A stretch of 64,000 nt of DNA from Primula veris. Lineage: Eukaryota; Streptophyta; Magnoliopsida; Ericales; Primulaceae. The notes under the pieces were generated by a model that was given only the letters and a program-made list of their open reading frames with translations, was not told the DNA's origin and ran no database searches. Location of the stretch: the NCBI GenBank assembly GCA_963682055.1, contig OY821744.1, positions 26,202,967 through 26,266,966 of the forward strand. The letters run 5' to 3'. The stretch's first letter is position 1. Each line of letters begins with the position of its first letter. Both the position numbers and the translations under genes were made by a program. Positions 33,777-44,740 of the stretch are shown in pieces.

Positions 33777-34050
33777 GTAGCCCGTGTGACGAGCTTCGTA
33801 ACGGTATATCACATGACCTATTCGGAGAATGGGTGTGAATACAAAGTGGCTTCAAAGTTGGTACCTCGGAAGCTCAAATCTGGAAAAACGAAATGGTTAA
33901 TGAGAAAAACCATTTAGTATAATCCCATATTGGAAGATTAAGAGTTAATCTTACAATATATATACCATACCAACCCATGTAGTTATTAAACTAACATGTC
34001 CACATACACCTAAGAGTATTAGTGTGTACCACACACGCGCGCTCGCTCGT

Positions 34051-34231
34051 GTCTCGTGTCTCGGGTCTCGGGTCTCGGGTCTCGGGCTCGGGCACGGGCA
34101 CGGGCACGGGCACGGGCACGGGCGTGGGCGTGGGCTTGGGATTTGGGATTTGGGATTTGGGATTTGGGATTTGGGATTTGGGATTTGGGGAATGTCTCGG
34201 GTCTCGGGTCTCGGGTCTCGGGTCTCGGGTC
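34051..34231 (+). repeat. G-rich hexa/heptanucleotide array in the 5' LTR
   Basis: Blocks of GGGTCTC, five GGGCAC, two GGGCGT, one GGGCTT, seven GGGATTT, then GGGTCTC again. About two dozen GGG runs are spaced by 3-4 bases on the plus strand, a strong G-quadruplex pattern about 180 bases upstream of the TATA box. Open frames across it on both strands are repeat artefacts. Confidence 0.92.
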
Positions 34232-34410
34232 CAAACCCGAATAGGGAGTTTTGTATAAAATACAAAAGGAGTCCCTAGAGTTTCCAGCAAGAGAAACGTC
34301 AGCAATGAATGAGAGTAAATGCTGCGGTTTCAGAATTGATTGAGCGGATTCTGGGGGTGTAACTCCCAGAATTAAAGACCAACATTTATGGTTGCGGTTT
34401 CAGTAGAGCC

Positions 34411-34418
34411 TATAAAAG
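34411..34418 (+). promoter_or_regulatory. TATA box of the copia 5' LTR
   Basis: CCTATAAAAGGC is a textbook TATA box about 750 bases into the LTR. Transcription would start near 34440, making the last ~720 bases R and U5. The same box occurs at 41187 in the 3' LTR, from where it could drive transcripts into the PMEI remnant. Confidence 0.7.
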
Positions 34419-34812
34419 GCAGCCATCCCCCTCTCATTTCAACACACCTTCATACACACAACTCACAGCATAAGCATACACTTAGTGAGAGAGAACCGCA
34501 CCACCAACAGCTCGACCTGTGGTTCGGTGCCGGTTTCCATACGAGCCACTCTGAGATAGAAGTTGTACCTTGGGAACAAAGTCCCGAAACCAGAAACCTT
34601 TAAAGGTGGTTCGGGAAATATTGTTTAAGGGAAACTGCTCAGCAGTTGCCTCTTCTTTTAATTTCTGTTATTTACTTTTCAGTCCTTTATTATTCTGTCC
34701 ATTTAATTTCAGTACTGTTTCCCTTTTGTATTTTTCTTTCCAGTACCTTTAGTTTCTGTAATTTACATTTCAGTCTTTCCTATTCTGTAATTTAATTTCC
34801 AGTATTTACATA

Positions 34813-35020
34813 ACAGTCCGGGCAGTTTATTTAATAACAGTCCGGGCAGTTTTTTTTTTTTAGTTTGTTTAAAACCAGTCCGGCAGTTTTTTATTTGTTA
34901 AAACAGTCCGGCAGTTTGTTTAAAACAGTCCGGCAGTTTCTTTTTCTTGTTAAAACAGTCCGGCAGTTTGTTTTATTTACAAAACAGTCCGGCAGTTTTT
35001 ATTTGTTGAAACCAGTCCAG
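34813..35020 (+). repeat. CAGTCCGGCAGTTT array in the 5' LTR
   Basis: About eight imperfect copies of CAGTCCGGCAGTTT are separated by T-rich spacers. They lie downstream of the predicted start, so they would be in the RNA leader. The 3' LTR carries the same array (41605-41815), and the solo LTR a degenerate one. Confidence 0.85.
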
Positions 35021-35163
35021 CAGTCTAATTTAATTCTGTACGAGTCAGGAATTGTAATTCATATTCCAATTGTGAGAAATAAAGTGTTATTTCCATTGCG
35101 TTCCTGTCTTTTATATTATTGTCCTTTTCTTTATCGTATTCGAAATAGTACCAAAACCCAACA

Positions 35164-35513
35164 ATCTTAAACAATATCTTTTTTTGGTTTTTCTATTTTC
35201 GAAATAAGAAAGGACTTTTCTTTTTTTATTTTATTGTTGTTGACGTCTCGGTTTTTATTCTCGCAAAATCATTGCTAGTTTACTAGAAATTGAAATTTGC
35301 ACATAGAATAAATCCGAATTGGTTTTGATCTTTTTATTCTAGAATACTATAAAGAATTCTTAGTGAAATCAAAAGTGATTTGATTTTCACGCTAGAATCT
35401 CTTTCTCTGGTTTTTATTCTTTTGAAGCAATCTAATTAAGTTATAATTAGTATTTGCGATAAAGAATTTAGTTTTCTTGCGAGAAACTAAACGGTTTTAT
35501 ATTGTCATTTCAG
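35164..35513 (+). other. Copia leader between 5' LTR and gag-pol
   Basis: T-rich leader. It begins ATCTTAAACAATATC, which is not complementary to the tRNA-iMet 3' end, and no TGGTATCAGAGC or similar string appears nearby. See findings. Confidence 0.6.
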
Positions 35514-38500
35514 ATGACTAATGAGGATCAAATACCCACCGTTTCTTCGGAAAACGTGCAGGGCGCACTTGTGATTGGCAGTAGCCATAACAATGCGAGC
35601 GCTGCGAGTGGGGGGGCTCAGGCTCAGGCTGAGGCCGAAGCTGCTGCGGCAAAGGCTGCGGCCGACGCTGCTGCGGCAGAGGCTGATGCTATGGCTGCGG
35701 CTGCGGCCGCAGCACAGGCTGCTGCTAAGGCTGCGGCCAAGGCAGCGCTTGTGGCTGCGGCCAGGGCAAAGGGCAAGGCTCCGGCAACACCGGCGATGCC
35801 AATGTTGCCAACCTCTCAACTGGAGAGACCGGAAAAGTTTAGGGGCAACAACTTCAAACGTTGGCAGCAAAAGATGCTGTTTTATTTAACTGCCCTTAAT
35901 CTGACCCGGTTTCTTAAGGAGTCTGCACCCGTCCTAAGCGAGGACGATGAGGACGTGCAGACGGTTTCGGCGGTGGAAGCGTGGAAACACGGCGACTACC
36001 TATGCCGGAACTACATCCTGTGTGCTCTGGATGACACTCTCTTCAGTGTATTCGAGCCCAAGGCTTCTGCAAAGGAGCTTTGGGAGTCTCTCGAACGAAA
36101 GTACAAAGTGAATAACGCTGGCGCAAAGAAATTTGTCGTCACGGACTTTCACGAGTACATGATGACTGATGGGAAGAGTGTTATCGAGCAGGTTGAGGAA
36201 CTCCAACTCATATACCATAGGCTTGAGGTTGAAGGGCTAGTTATCAACGAACCTTTCCAAGTGGCATTAATGATTGAGAAACTGCCACCTTCTTGGAAAG
36301 AGTTTCAAAACTACCTGAAACACAAGCGAAAGGCTATGACCTTGGAGGGACTCATTGAGAGGCTTAATGTTGAGCAAAGCAACCGCCGATCCGGAAGGAA
36401 AGGCGGTGGCGGAGCAGGCAACGCGGTTGCCAAGGCCCATGTGGTTGAGGACGCTGTGTCTAAGCGGAAACGCTTTGACAGCGGAGTCGGTGCCTCTCTC
36501 AAGAAGAAATTCATGGGAGACTGCTTTGTGTGCAACAAACCGGGCCATCGTGCCGCGGATTGTAAGATGCGCACCGACAAGCCCAAACCCCCCCCAAAGA
36601 GGAAGTTCCAAGGGAAAGGGAGGAAGAGGGCACCTGCTCAAGCTAATGTGGCTGAGGGAGGAGATGATGCTGGACAGGACTATATGCACCTGAGTGCTGT
36701 GGTCTCGGAAGTGAACCTGGTGGGGAGCAACCCAAAGGAATGGTGGCTGGACACAGGCGCCACTAGTCACATCTGTGCCAGCAAATGGATGTTCAAGACC
36801 TATACGGCCGTGGACAATGAGAGCTGCTTCATGGGGAACTCGGCTACTTCCAGGGTGGAAGGAAAAGGAACCGTGCTGCTGAAGATGACATCGGGAAAGG
36901 AGCTCACACTGAATGGCGTGCTCCATGTGCCAGAAATTCGCAAGAATCTGGTTTCCGGGTCCGTGATGGTGAACAAAGGATTTAAACTTGTATTTGAATC
37001 TGCAAAAATTGTAATCACTTTAAACGGAATGTATGTAGGCCGTGGCTATATGACCAACGGCATGTTTAAATTAAATGTTGGTACTCCGGCTCCTAAAGCC
37101 GAGTTAGCTATTGAGGGTACTAAGGCTGAGGCCAGTACCAAGAATAATGTAATCGTGAATGTTGCCCAAGTGGCCAATAAAACTTCGTTTGCTTATTCTT
37201 GCGATTCATTTAATTTATGGCATGGTAGATTAGGTCATGTGAATGCTAATTCTATGAAGAAATTAATATCACTGAATCTACTACCTAATTTTGTATTTGA
37301 TAAACAACATAAATGTGAGGTTTGTGTTGAAGCAAAATTAACCAAGTCTTCGTATCAACATATTGAACGAAGTACTGAACCTCTCGGTCTAATACACACG
37401 GATGTATGCGACTTAAAGTTTATACAAACGCGAGGAGGGAAAAAGTATTTCATCACGTTTATAGATGATTGTACTAGATACTGCTATGTCTACTTAATGA
37501 GAAGTAAAGACGAAGCGGTAGAGAAATTCGCTCTTTATAAGACCGAAGTAGAGAATCAACTCAATAAAAAGATTAAAATATTGAGGAGTGATAGAGGCGG
37601 TGAATACGAAGCACCGTTTGCGCAGATATGCGCAGAAAATGGCATTATACATCAAACGACAGCCCCATACTCTCCGGAGCAGAATGGGGTTGCCGAGCGT
37701 AAGAATAGGACGCTCAAGGAAATGATGAATGCTATGTTAATAAGTTCTGGGTTACCCCAGAACATGTGGGGGGAAGCGCTGCTTTCCGCCAACTATGTAT
37801 TGAACAAGCTACCACATAAGAAACGTGATAAACCACCTTATGAACTATGGAAAGGCCATAGGCCGAGCTATAAATTCTTAAGGGTTTGGGGTTGTCTCGC
37901 GAAGGTCCTTGTCTCGCTTCCTAAAAGAACGAGAATAGGGCCAAAGACGGTAGACTGTGTGTTCATAGGATATGCACAAAACAGTAGTGCTTATCGTTTT
38001 CTCGTGCACAAGTCGGATAATCCCGATGTGCATACAGATACTATCATCGAAGCTCGAGAAGCTTCTTTCTTCGAGGAGATCTTTCCCCGCAAGTCTTCCG
38101 TAACTGTAGAGACTGAGGAGTCAAACAGTGAGGAAAATGTGGGGGCAAGTGAACCGTTGGAGGAAGAAGAAGAAGAGCCTCGACGTAGTAAAAGGGCTAG
38201 AAAGGAAACGACTTTCGGTCCAGATTTTGTAACCTTCATGATAGAAGGCGAACCGGCGACATTCAAACAAGCAATGTCATCCCCGGAAGCCCAATATTGG
38301 GAGGAAGCGATCAACAATGAGGTTGAATCGATATTACAAAATCACACTTGGGAACTAGTGGATCTACCACCCGGGTGTAAGCCACTAGGACACAAGTGGA
38401 TCTTCAAGAGGAAGCGAAAGCTCGATGGAACAATCGAGAAATACAAGGCTAGGCTTGTAGTGAAAGGTTTTAGACAAACCGAAGGTGTCGACTATTTCGA

Positions 38501-39893
38501 CACCTATGCTCCTGTCTCCAGGAAGACGTCAATCCGGATAGTCATTGCTCTCGCAGCACTGTTCGATCTGGAAATACATCAAATGGATGTTAAAACGGCG
38601 TTCTTGAATGGTGAGTTGGAAGAGGAAATTTACATGGAACAACCGGAAGGGTTTGTGGTTCCAGGTAAAGCTCACAAGGTGTGTAAACTTGTGAAGTCCT
38701 TGTATGGACTTAAACAAGCACCTAAACAATGGCACGAAAAATTTGATAGAGTGATGCTATCAAACGGTTTTCGGATAAACGAATGTGACAAATGCGTCTA
38801 CGTAAAAGGAAATGAAAAGGACTACGTGGTAGTCTGCCTCTACGTAGATGACATGATTATAATAGGGAGTATTGATAACATCAACTCCACTAAGAAAATG
38901 TTGTCACAAAAATTCGAGATGAAAGACTTGGGTGTCGCTGATGTTATACTTGGTATGAAAATTACCAAGACATCAGACGGATATGCGCTATCTCAAACTC
39001 ACTATGTCAGACAGATGCTTGACAAATTTGATAAAGATAGTAGAGCTACATCCAGAACTCCGATAGAGATCTCAACCACCCTGAAAAAGAACTTTGGGGA
39101 GAGTGTGAGACAATTGGAATATTCTCGAATAATAGGCAGTCTGATGTACGTCATGAACTGTACTAGACCAGACATAGCCAACTCAGTGAGTAGACTGAGT
39201 AGGTACACCAGTAATCCCAATGAGGAACACTGGAAGGCCATCATGAGACTTCTCAGATACATGAGATACACAGCAGACCGAGGGTTGCATTATACCAGAT
39301 ATCCAGCTGTACTGGAAGGGTATTCTGATGCAAACTGGATCTCGGATTCCAACAGTACACGATCCACTAGCGGATATGTGTTCGTGATGGGAGGAGCAGC
39401 TGTCTCATGGAGATCATCCAAGCAGACGTGCATAGCTAGATCAACTATGGAATCTGAGTTCATAGCGTTGGATCTAGCAACAGAAGAGGCTGATTGGCTG
39501 AGAAGCTTTCTGGAAGGAATTCCAATGTGGCCGAAACCTGTCCCAGCAATAAGCATGCACTGCGATAGTCAGTCGGCTATTGGACGGGCGCAGGATCATA
39601 TGTATAATGGAAAGTCCCGACATATTCGTCGGAGACATAAATCCGTAAGAGAATTGTTAGCTAACGGTGTGGTGTCCTTAGATTTTGTGAGATCTAAAGA
39701 CAATATAGCGGATCCATTTACAAAAGGCTTGACTCAGGTAGGAGTTGAAGTTTCATCGAGGGGAATGGGGTTGAAGCCCATTAAACTGGAAACCTCCTCA
39801 GAGGCAACCCAACCCGAACTGGATTCTCCAGCGTCGGGTTCAACGGGAAAACCGAACTGTGGGGGAGACCGAACAAAGCACTCGGGAACTTAA
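35514..39893 (+). CDS. gag-pol: Ty1/copia gag-pol polyprotein, intact
   Basis: The first ATG is at 35514, four codons after the frame opens with a TTG, giving 1459 residues. Residues about 31-92 are mostly alanine with regular Lys, Asp or Glu, an unusual N-terminus for gag. The UBN2-type gag region follows (about 105-290), then one zinc knuckle [14 protein letters not shown] (about 337-350). The protease active site is [12 protein letters not shown] (about 410-421). Integrase has HGRLGHV...CEVC, then [15 protein letters not shown] and [12 protein letters not shown] carrying the D-D-E residues. Reverse transcriptase has [19 protein letters not shown] and [12 protein letters not shown]. RNase H closes with GYSDANW and [12 protein letters not shown]. 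No stop or frameshift interrupts these domains and all key residues I checked are present. About 60 hydrophilic residues follow RNase H. Confidence 0.96.
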   Translation: MTNEDQIPTVSSENVQGALVIGSSHNNASAASGGAQAQAEAEAAAAKAAADAAAAEADAMAAAAAAAQAAAKAAAKAALVAAARAKGKAPATPAMPMLPTSQLERPEKFRGNNFKRWQQKMLFYLTALNLTRFLKESAPVLSEDDEDVQTVSAVEAWKHGDYLCRNYILCALDDTLFSVFEPKASAKELWESLERKYKVNNAGAKKFVVTDFHEYMMTDGKSVIEQVEELQLIYHRLEVEGLVINEPFQVALMIEKLPPSWKEFQNYLKHKRKAMTLEGLIERLNVEQSNRRSGRKGGGGAGNAVAKAHVVEDAVSKRKRFDSGVGASLKKKFMGDCFVCNKPGHRAADCKMRTDKPKPPPKRKFQGKGRKRAPAQANVAEGGDDAGQDYMHLSAVVSEVNLVGSNPKEWWLDTGATSHICASKWMFKTYTAVDNESCFMGNSATSRVEGKGTVLLKMTSGKELTLNGVLHVPEIRKNLVSGSVMVNKGFKLVFESAKIVITLNGMYVGRGYMTNGMFKLNVGTPAPKAELAIEGTKAEASTKNNVIVNVAQVANKTSFAYSCDSFNLWHGRLGHVNANSMKKLISLNLLPNFVFDKQHKCEVCVEAKLTKSSYQHIERSTEPLGLIHTDVCDLKFIQTRGGKKYFITFIDDCTRYCYVYLMRSKDEAVEKFALYKTEVENQLNKKIKILRSDRGGEYEAPFAQICAENGIIHQTTAPYSPEQNGVAERKNRTLKEMMNAMLISSGLPQNMWGEALLSANYVLNKLPHKKRDKPPYELWKGHRPSYKFLRVWGCLAKVLVSLPKRTRIGPKTVDCVFIGYAQNSSAYRFLVHKSDNPDVHTDTIIEAREASFFEEIFPRKSSVTVETEESNSEENVGASEPLEEEEEEPRRSKRARKETTFGPDFVTFMIEGEPATFKQAMSSPEAQYWEEAINNEVESILQNHTWELVDLPPGCKPLGHKWIFKRKRKLDGTIEKYKARLVVKGFRQTEGVDYFDTYAPVSRKTSIRIVIALAALFDLEIHQMDVKTAFLNGELEEEIYMEQPEGFVVPGKAHKVCKLVKSLYGLKQAPKQWHEKFDRVMLSNGFRINECDKCVYVKGNEKDYVVVCLYVDDMIIIGSIDNINSTKKMLSQKFEMKDLGVADVILGMKITKTSDGYALSQTHYVRQMLDKFDKDSRATSRTPIEISTTLKKNFGESVRQLEYSRIIGSLMYVMNCTRPDIANSVSRLSRYTSNPNEEHWKAIMRLLRYMRYTADRGLHYTRYPAVLEGYSDANWISDSNSTRSTSGYVFVMGGAAVSWRSSKQTCIARSTMESEFIALDLATEEADWLRSFLEGIPMWPKPVPAISMHCDSQSAIGRAQDHMYNGKSRHIRRRHKSVRELLANGVVSLDFVRSKDNIADPFTKGLTQVGVEVSSRGMGLKPIKLETSSEATQPELDSPASGSTGKPNCGGDRTKHSGT

Positions 39894-40360
39894 GTTCCCA
39901 GCCCATTTCTAGGATGAAAGAGTGATAGACCTAGACCATCTTAAGGGTGAGCATGAGGCTCTTAATGAAAACAAGTATCTCGAAGATCGAGAGGGGTGAG
40001 TCAGGACACCCTTGACTTGAAATCACCTATGACGAGTGTGTATGGCCGATACTATGTGATGAGCCATGGGCTAAATCACTAGAGCACTCGGTTGAACTTT
40101 GCCAAGGCAGTCCACGGCCAAATATGGACAACAACCAAAGGGCTTAGTAAGTGGTGTAGAGGGGACACTGTGTGCGCATTACCCTGGTATGCACAAACGC
40201 TAAAGGGTTCAAGGCTTAAAGGCTACCCAATAGTAGCATATCAGATTTTACGTCACTACGGCAGGTTCAAGGCGCGCGCTACCTGTCCTTATGCAGTGAA
40301 CTCTTGCGGTTTTCTCTCGTATGCATTTAGGAGCATTTTATTTTCAGCCAATTGCATTCA
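39894..40360 (+). other. Copia 3' internal untranslated region
   Basis: About 470 bases between the gag-pol stop and the polypurine tract. An open frame at 40092-40388 resembles nothing and runs into the LTR, so it is not called. Confidence 0.6.
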
Positions 40361-40370
40361 TGTGGGGGAT
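40361..40370 (+). other. Polypurine tract of the copia element
   Basis: TGTGGGGGAT lies immediately before the 3' LTR. It is short but at the required place. Confidence 0.65.
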
Positions 40371-41954
40371 TGTTGGAAAAACATGTGAAAACATGGGTGT
40401 TTCCGAATGGTCACTGGACCAACTTCGAGTCATTATTTCGTGTAACAGCGCTGAGTTGTTTATACCGTAATCAACGTGGTTGAGTAGCCCGTGTGACGAG
40501 CTTCGTAACGGTATATCACATGACCTATTCGGAGAATGGGTGTGAATACAAAGTGGCTTCAAAGTTGGTACCTCGGAAGCTCAAATCTGGAAAAACGAAA
40601 TGGTTAATGAGAAAAACCATTTAGTATAATCCCATATTGGAAGATTAAGAGTTAATCTTACAATATATATACCATACCAACCCATGTAGTTATTAAACTA
40701 ACATGTCCACATACACCTAAGAGTATTAGTGTGTACCACACACGCGCGCTCGCTCGTGTCTCGTGTCTCGGGTCTCGGGTCTCGGGTCTCGGGCTCGGGC
40801 ACGGGCACGGGCACGGGCACGGGCGTGGGCGTGGGCGTGGGCGTGGGCGTGGGCTTGGGCTTGGGCTTGGGCTTGGGCTTGGGCTAGGGCTTGGGATTTG
40901 GGATTTGGGATTTGGGATTTGGGATTTGGGATTTGGGATTTGGGGAATGTCTCGGGTCTCGGGTCTCGGGTCTTGGGTCTTGGGTCTTGGGTCTCGGGTC
41001 TCGGGTCCAAACCCGAATAGGGAGTTTTGTATAAAATACAAAAGGAGTCCCTAGAGTTTCCAGCAAGAGAAACGTCAGCAATGAATGAGAGTAAATGCTG
41101 CGGTTTCAGAATTGATTGAGCGGATTCTGGGGGTGTAACTCCCAGAATTAAAGACCAACATTTATGGTTGCGGTTTCAGTAGAGCCTATAAAAGGCAGCC
41201 ATCCCCCTCTCATTTCAACACACCTTCATACACACAACTCACAGCATAAGCATACACTTAGTGAGAGAGAACCGCACCACCAACAGCTCGACCTGTGGTT
41301 CGGTGCCGGTTTCCATACGAGCCACTCTGAGATAGAAGTTGTACCTTGGGAACAAAGTCCCGAAACCAGAAACCTTTAAAGGTGGTTCGGGAAATATTGT
41401 TTAAGGGAAACTGCTCAGCAGTTGCCTCTTCTTTTAATTTCTGTTATTTACTTTTCAGTCCTTTATTATTCTGTCCATTTAATTTCAGTACTGTTTCCCT
41501 TTTGTATTTTTCTTTCCAGTACCTTTAGTTTCTGTAATTTACATTTCAGTCTTTCCTATTCTGTAATTTACTTTCCTGTAATTTAATTTCCAGTATTTAC
41601 ATAACAGTCCGGGCAGTTTATTTAATAACAGTCCGGGCAGTTTTTTTTTTTTAGTTTGTTTAAAACCAGTCCGGCAGTTTTTTATTTGTTAAAACAGTCC
41701 GGCAGTTTGTTTAAAACAGTCCGGCAGTTTCTTTTTCTTGTTAAAACAGTCCGGCAGTTTGTTTTATTTACAAAACAGTCCGGCAGTTTTTATTTGTTGA
41801 AACCAGTCCAGCAGTCTAATTTAATTCTGTACGAGTCAGGAATTGTAATTCATATTCCAATTGTGAGAAATAAAGTGTTATTTCCATTGCGTTCCTGTCT
41901 TTTATATTATTGTCCTTTTCTTTATCGTATTCGAAATAGTACCAAAACCCAACA
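40371..41954 (+). repeat. 3' LTR of the copia element (1584 bp)
   Basis: Same order of features as the 5' LTR. It is 84 bp longer: its G-rich array (40757-41006) has four GGGCAC, five GGGCGT and about six GGGCTT units plus three GGGTCTT, and 15 bp are duplicated near 41570. TATA box at 41187-41193. Confidence 0.95.
40757..41006 (+). repeat. Expanded G-rich array in the 3' LTR
   Basis: Same type as 34051-34231, with more GGGCGT and GGGCTT units and GGGTCTT variants. The two arrays should have been identical at insertion, so the difference shows fast change in this array since then, or slippage during reverse transcription. Confidence 0.9.
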
Positions 41955-41959
41955 ATGTG

Positions 41960-42066
41960 AAGATTCATTCACCGAAGAAAAGGTTAAATCACCACTAACT
42001 TTAAGGAATGAGATCATGTTAAACTTTACTGCTATTGCTCTGACCACCATTGCTCATCTTAGTTAA
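41960..42066 (+). pseudogene. PMEI copy 2, 3' part
   Basis: Encodes the end of the PMEI domain (EDSFTEEKVKSPLTLRNEIM and the closing hydrophobic helix), followed by TAA. It is cut off from its 5' part by the copia element and has no start of its own, though the 3' LTR promoter could transcribe it. Confidence 0.88.
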
Positions 42067-43504
42067 TTGGCTTGGTTTAATTATACTCTTTTGGCATGAG
42101 AGACAATTGAATAAAAGAATACAACTGCATGTGTTAGTTGATTTATATGCAATTACATTTATTATCAAGAACATTAAAGGAAGAATATATCAACTTCTTT
42201 TTTAAATTTCGTCGTAATACGTTAGACAAAACAAAGAAGTTTTCGCAATTCTTTTTTTTTTTTTGAAAGAATTGAATAAAATGCCACTCTTATCGCAATT
42301 CTTATATGTTAAAGCTAAATAAAATGTGTTTTCTGAAATAATTATAGAAAAAATAATAGAACGTTAGAAATGTTGGGATTGGACTCAACGCATCAACGTT
42401 TGTTATTCGCCGAATGCTAATATGGAGTAGTACAAAAAATTAATAGTCCTTTCCTTATATTTTGTGACGTCCATCGCAACTTTCCTTTGTTGTTTGCGAG
42501 GTTCTTATTGTAGTATATGCACCAAAATCAATATCACTTGTAGAAAGGATCGAGATAACAATGATGAAAGGTAGTCGTAAAGTTATGAAAGATGTAATGC
42601 AACCAATTAAGTGCCATTATCTAGTAGCTGCTAAAGAAATTGAAAAGTTTTACTCGTAACACCATGACACTCGTGTAATTGTTTGATTTCAGCCTTTTGA
42701 GCTCAGGTTTGTCGCTTTTTTTCCTTACAAAGATATGTTGTATTTGATTGACCAGTTATGATTTTGGATAAATTTTATATTGTTTCGAATTTCTCCTGCT
42801 CGATACTAACCACTAGACATTTTATCTAGTTTAAACCGTCTCGACCAGAATGTAATGCTGGATTAGACCGTTTTGTTAGACAATTAGAGTTTAAACCACT
42901 AAACTTTTTAATAGATTTACAATTTCATATATTAGCTTTCCAAAAAGTTAATATTTTTATAATAATTTTATTCCGAAAAGTGCACGTACATTTATACAAT
43001 AGCTCCAAACTTGGTTCATTTCGATATGCATAAACCTTGTTTAGTATGATCACATACAACTTGGCGCTACATATTATGATAAATTTTAAAAAATTCTTCA
43101 CAGGTAAAACGGAAAAGATATATACAATATGCATCAGTGCCCGCCACTCTCTAAAGACATTAAAAAATTTGTCAACTTAATTAATGTGCGAGTATAGTAA
43201 TTCAATTGTATTTATATTTTGGAAGGGTTCAAATTTAATACTCCTTAGAATATACACTGGATTAATGCAACTTATCTCCTCTGTCATTTTTCATTTTCTC
43301 TCACTTCATGGTTTTCACTTTTACTTCTCCTACCTATCTTTTTTGTCAATTTAATAAATGAATCGATCCACACAAAGATAATGAAATCTATAGCTATCAA
43401 TTATAGTATTATATATGCATGAAGAGAATTGATTGTTTTTATTTTAAATATTAATTAAATCGTTTTTAAAATACTTTTACATTCAATATTGAAGTATATA
43501 TATA
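42067..43504. other. 3' flank of PMEI copy 2 and intergenic DNA
   Basis: 42067-42760 is a diverged copy of the DNA after PMEI copy 1. Beyond that is AT-rich DNA without a recognisable gene. Confidence 0.55.
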
Positions 43505-43804
43505 CTAGTAAAAGTTAACCACGCGTTGCGTGTGAAACGCGTAATGACATAAATCTCATGATATTTTTTATTTTGAACATAATATTCAGATTTTGTATCA
43601 TTTATTATAGTTATGTAGGTTAAAACGAATTTTTAATTAATTTATGCTACATCCGTAATTAGAAAAATATAATGAGAACAAATTGTTAATTAATTAGATT
43701 AGTTATATTAGTAATTATTAAAACATAGTGAGTGTATTTTTTAAAAAATTGGACAAAATTGGGCAATATCTTTTCTCTTGTTTTGACTTATTATAATAGA
43801 ATGG
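43505..43804 (-). mobile_element. Helitron-like mini-element, copy 3
   Basis: Minus strand: begins CCATTCTATTATAATAAGTC (first base C instead of T) and ends with the hairpin ACGCGTttcacacgcAACGCGT, 12 bases and CTAG. It lies between A (43504) and T (43805). It shares both ends with copy 2, but the centre differs. Confidence 0.68.
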
Positions 43805-44532
43805 TATATTTGACTAAAATTATAGATCACATTTTAATTTAGAAATTAGGGGCTTCTGTTACATATTAAGATGGACTTTTGTCCCAAAAAAAGCTTTTCT
43901 TGTCTCTAAATATTATCAGATTTATGACAAGAAAGAGAGATATGAGAAGTAAAGGTGAAAACAATGAAGTGGTGCATGACTTTAAGATTTGATTGCTAAA
44001 GTTTCAATGCAAAATAACTGTTAATGATTATAAATTGGACTCATCGGATTGAGAATAGAGAATAAGACTAAAGAAAACAAAACAAAATTAGGAGAAAGAA
44101 CCGGCCGGGAGAGTTGATTTATACACATGCATGTAACCGCATGGCTACGAGCCTACGACACGGTTCGGACATTTTCATCCCATTTTGAAAATAACAAGGG
44201 TCAATTAACATAAACATATCATACATCTATTATATTAACAAAAATATACACTCAAAAGTTAAATTATCAAAAGCATAACTTTAATTAATAATTAATAAAA
44301 AATAAAAAATCCGATTTATCTCTCCCAATCTATTTGCTTCCCCCCCCCCCCCCCCCCCTCCACCTTCTCTCCGATCTCTATTTCCTCCTTCTCTCTTCCT
44401 ACTTCTCACTCTCATCCTTAGTCTCTTTTTCCGATTTTTGTCATCATTTTTCTTCTATTTTTTCGATATTTTCTTCTCCTCTCTCTCTTCGATCCCTCTT
44501 CCGTAGAGATTGAAACGAACACATCTATCGGA
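43805..44532. other. Intergenic DNA with a C19 run and polypyrimidine tract
   Basis: A run of 19 C (44340-44358) is followed by about 130 bases of CT-rich DNA, resembling a 5' leader. The CT tract precedes the possible exon below. Confidence 0.5.
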
Positions 44533-44647
44533 ATGAGCGACGAGTGTGTACAACGAGGTCGAAAATTCGAGTTTGATGTTGACGGAGATGTGGTCGTCGA
44601 AGGAGATGCCCACGACGACGACGTGATAGTCCGAGATCGGAGGACGG
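44533..44647 (+). other. Possible orphan first exon
   Basis: An ATG after a CT-rich leader opens a frame with higher GC than its surroundings, rich in Asp and Val (MSDECVQRGRKFEFDVD..., then DDDVIVRDRRT), ending at a good splice donor, GGTAAGAG. No continuation was found downstream, where repeats follow. It may be a gene fragment, a captured exon or chance. No family recognised. Confidence 0.22.
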
Positions 44648-44740
44648 GTAAGAGTTAGATTTGTTAATTAGTTTATAATGTTGAAAAATAAGTGTATGAA
44701 TTACGTGAATTAATGGTATGGAGTTCAAAATTATGTTTAT

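Larger units (their letters stand above)
33664..35163 (+). repeat. 5' LTR of the copia element (1500 bp)
   Basis: Contains in order a CATGACCTATTCGGAGAATG block, a G-rich hexanucleotide array (34051-34231), a TATA box (34411), a polypyrimidine-rich stretch, and an array of CAGTCCGGCAGTTT units (about 34813-35020). The last 5 bases are CAACA. Confidence 0.95.
33664..41954 (+). mobile_element. Full-length, young Ty1/copia element inside PMEI copy 2
   Basis: It has LTRs of 1500 and 1584 bp starting TGTTGG and ending CCAACA, an ATGTG duplication (33659-33663 and 41955-41959), one uninterrupted gag-pol frame and a short polypurine tract. Integrase precedes reverse transcriptase, which defines Ty1/copia. 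By eye the LTRs are the same apart from hexanucleotide-array length and a 15-bp tandem duplication (ACTTTCCTGTAATTT) in the right one, so insertion was recent. No standard tRNA-iMet primer site follows the 5' LTR. Of all elements in the window it looks most likely to be active. I did not assign a clade. Confidence 0.96.

Noticed and set aside
34019..34305. Open frames encoding PETRDPRP and GLGSRVSG repeats, also at 40658-41054
   Set aside because: Products of the G-rich LTR array on both strands, not proteins.
35505..36926. Long antisense frames under copia gag
   Set aside because: Shadows of the GC-rich gag coding strand.
40092..40388. 98-codon frame after copia gag-pol as an envelope-like gene
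   Set aside because: No signal peptide, membrane segment or coiled coil, and it runs into the LTR; there is too little space for an envelope gene.
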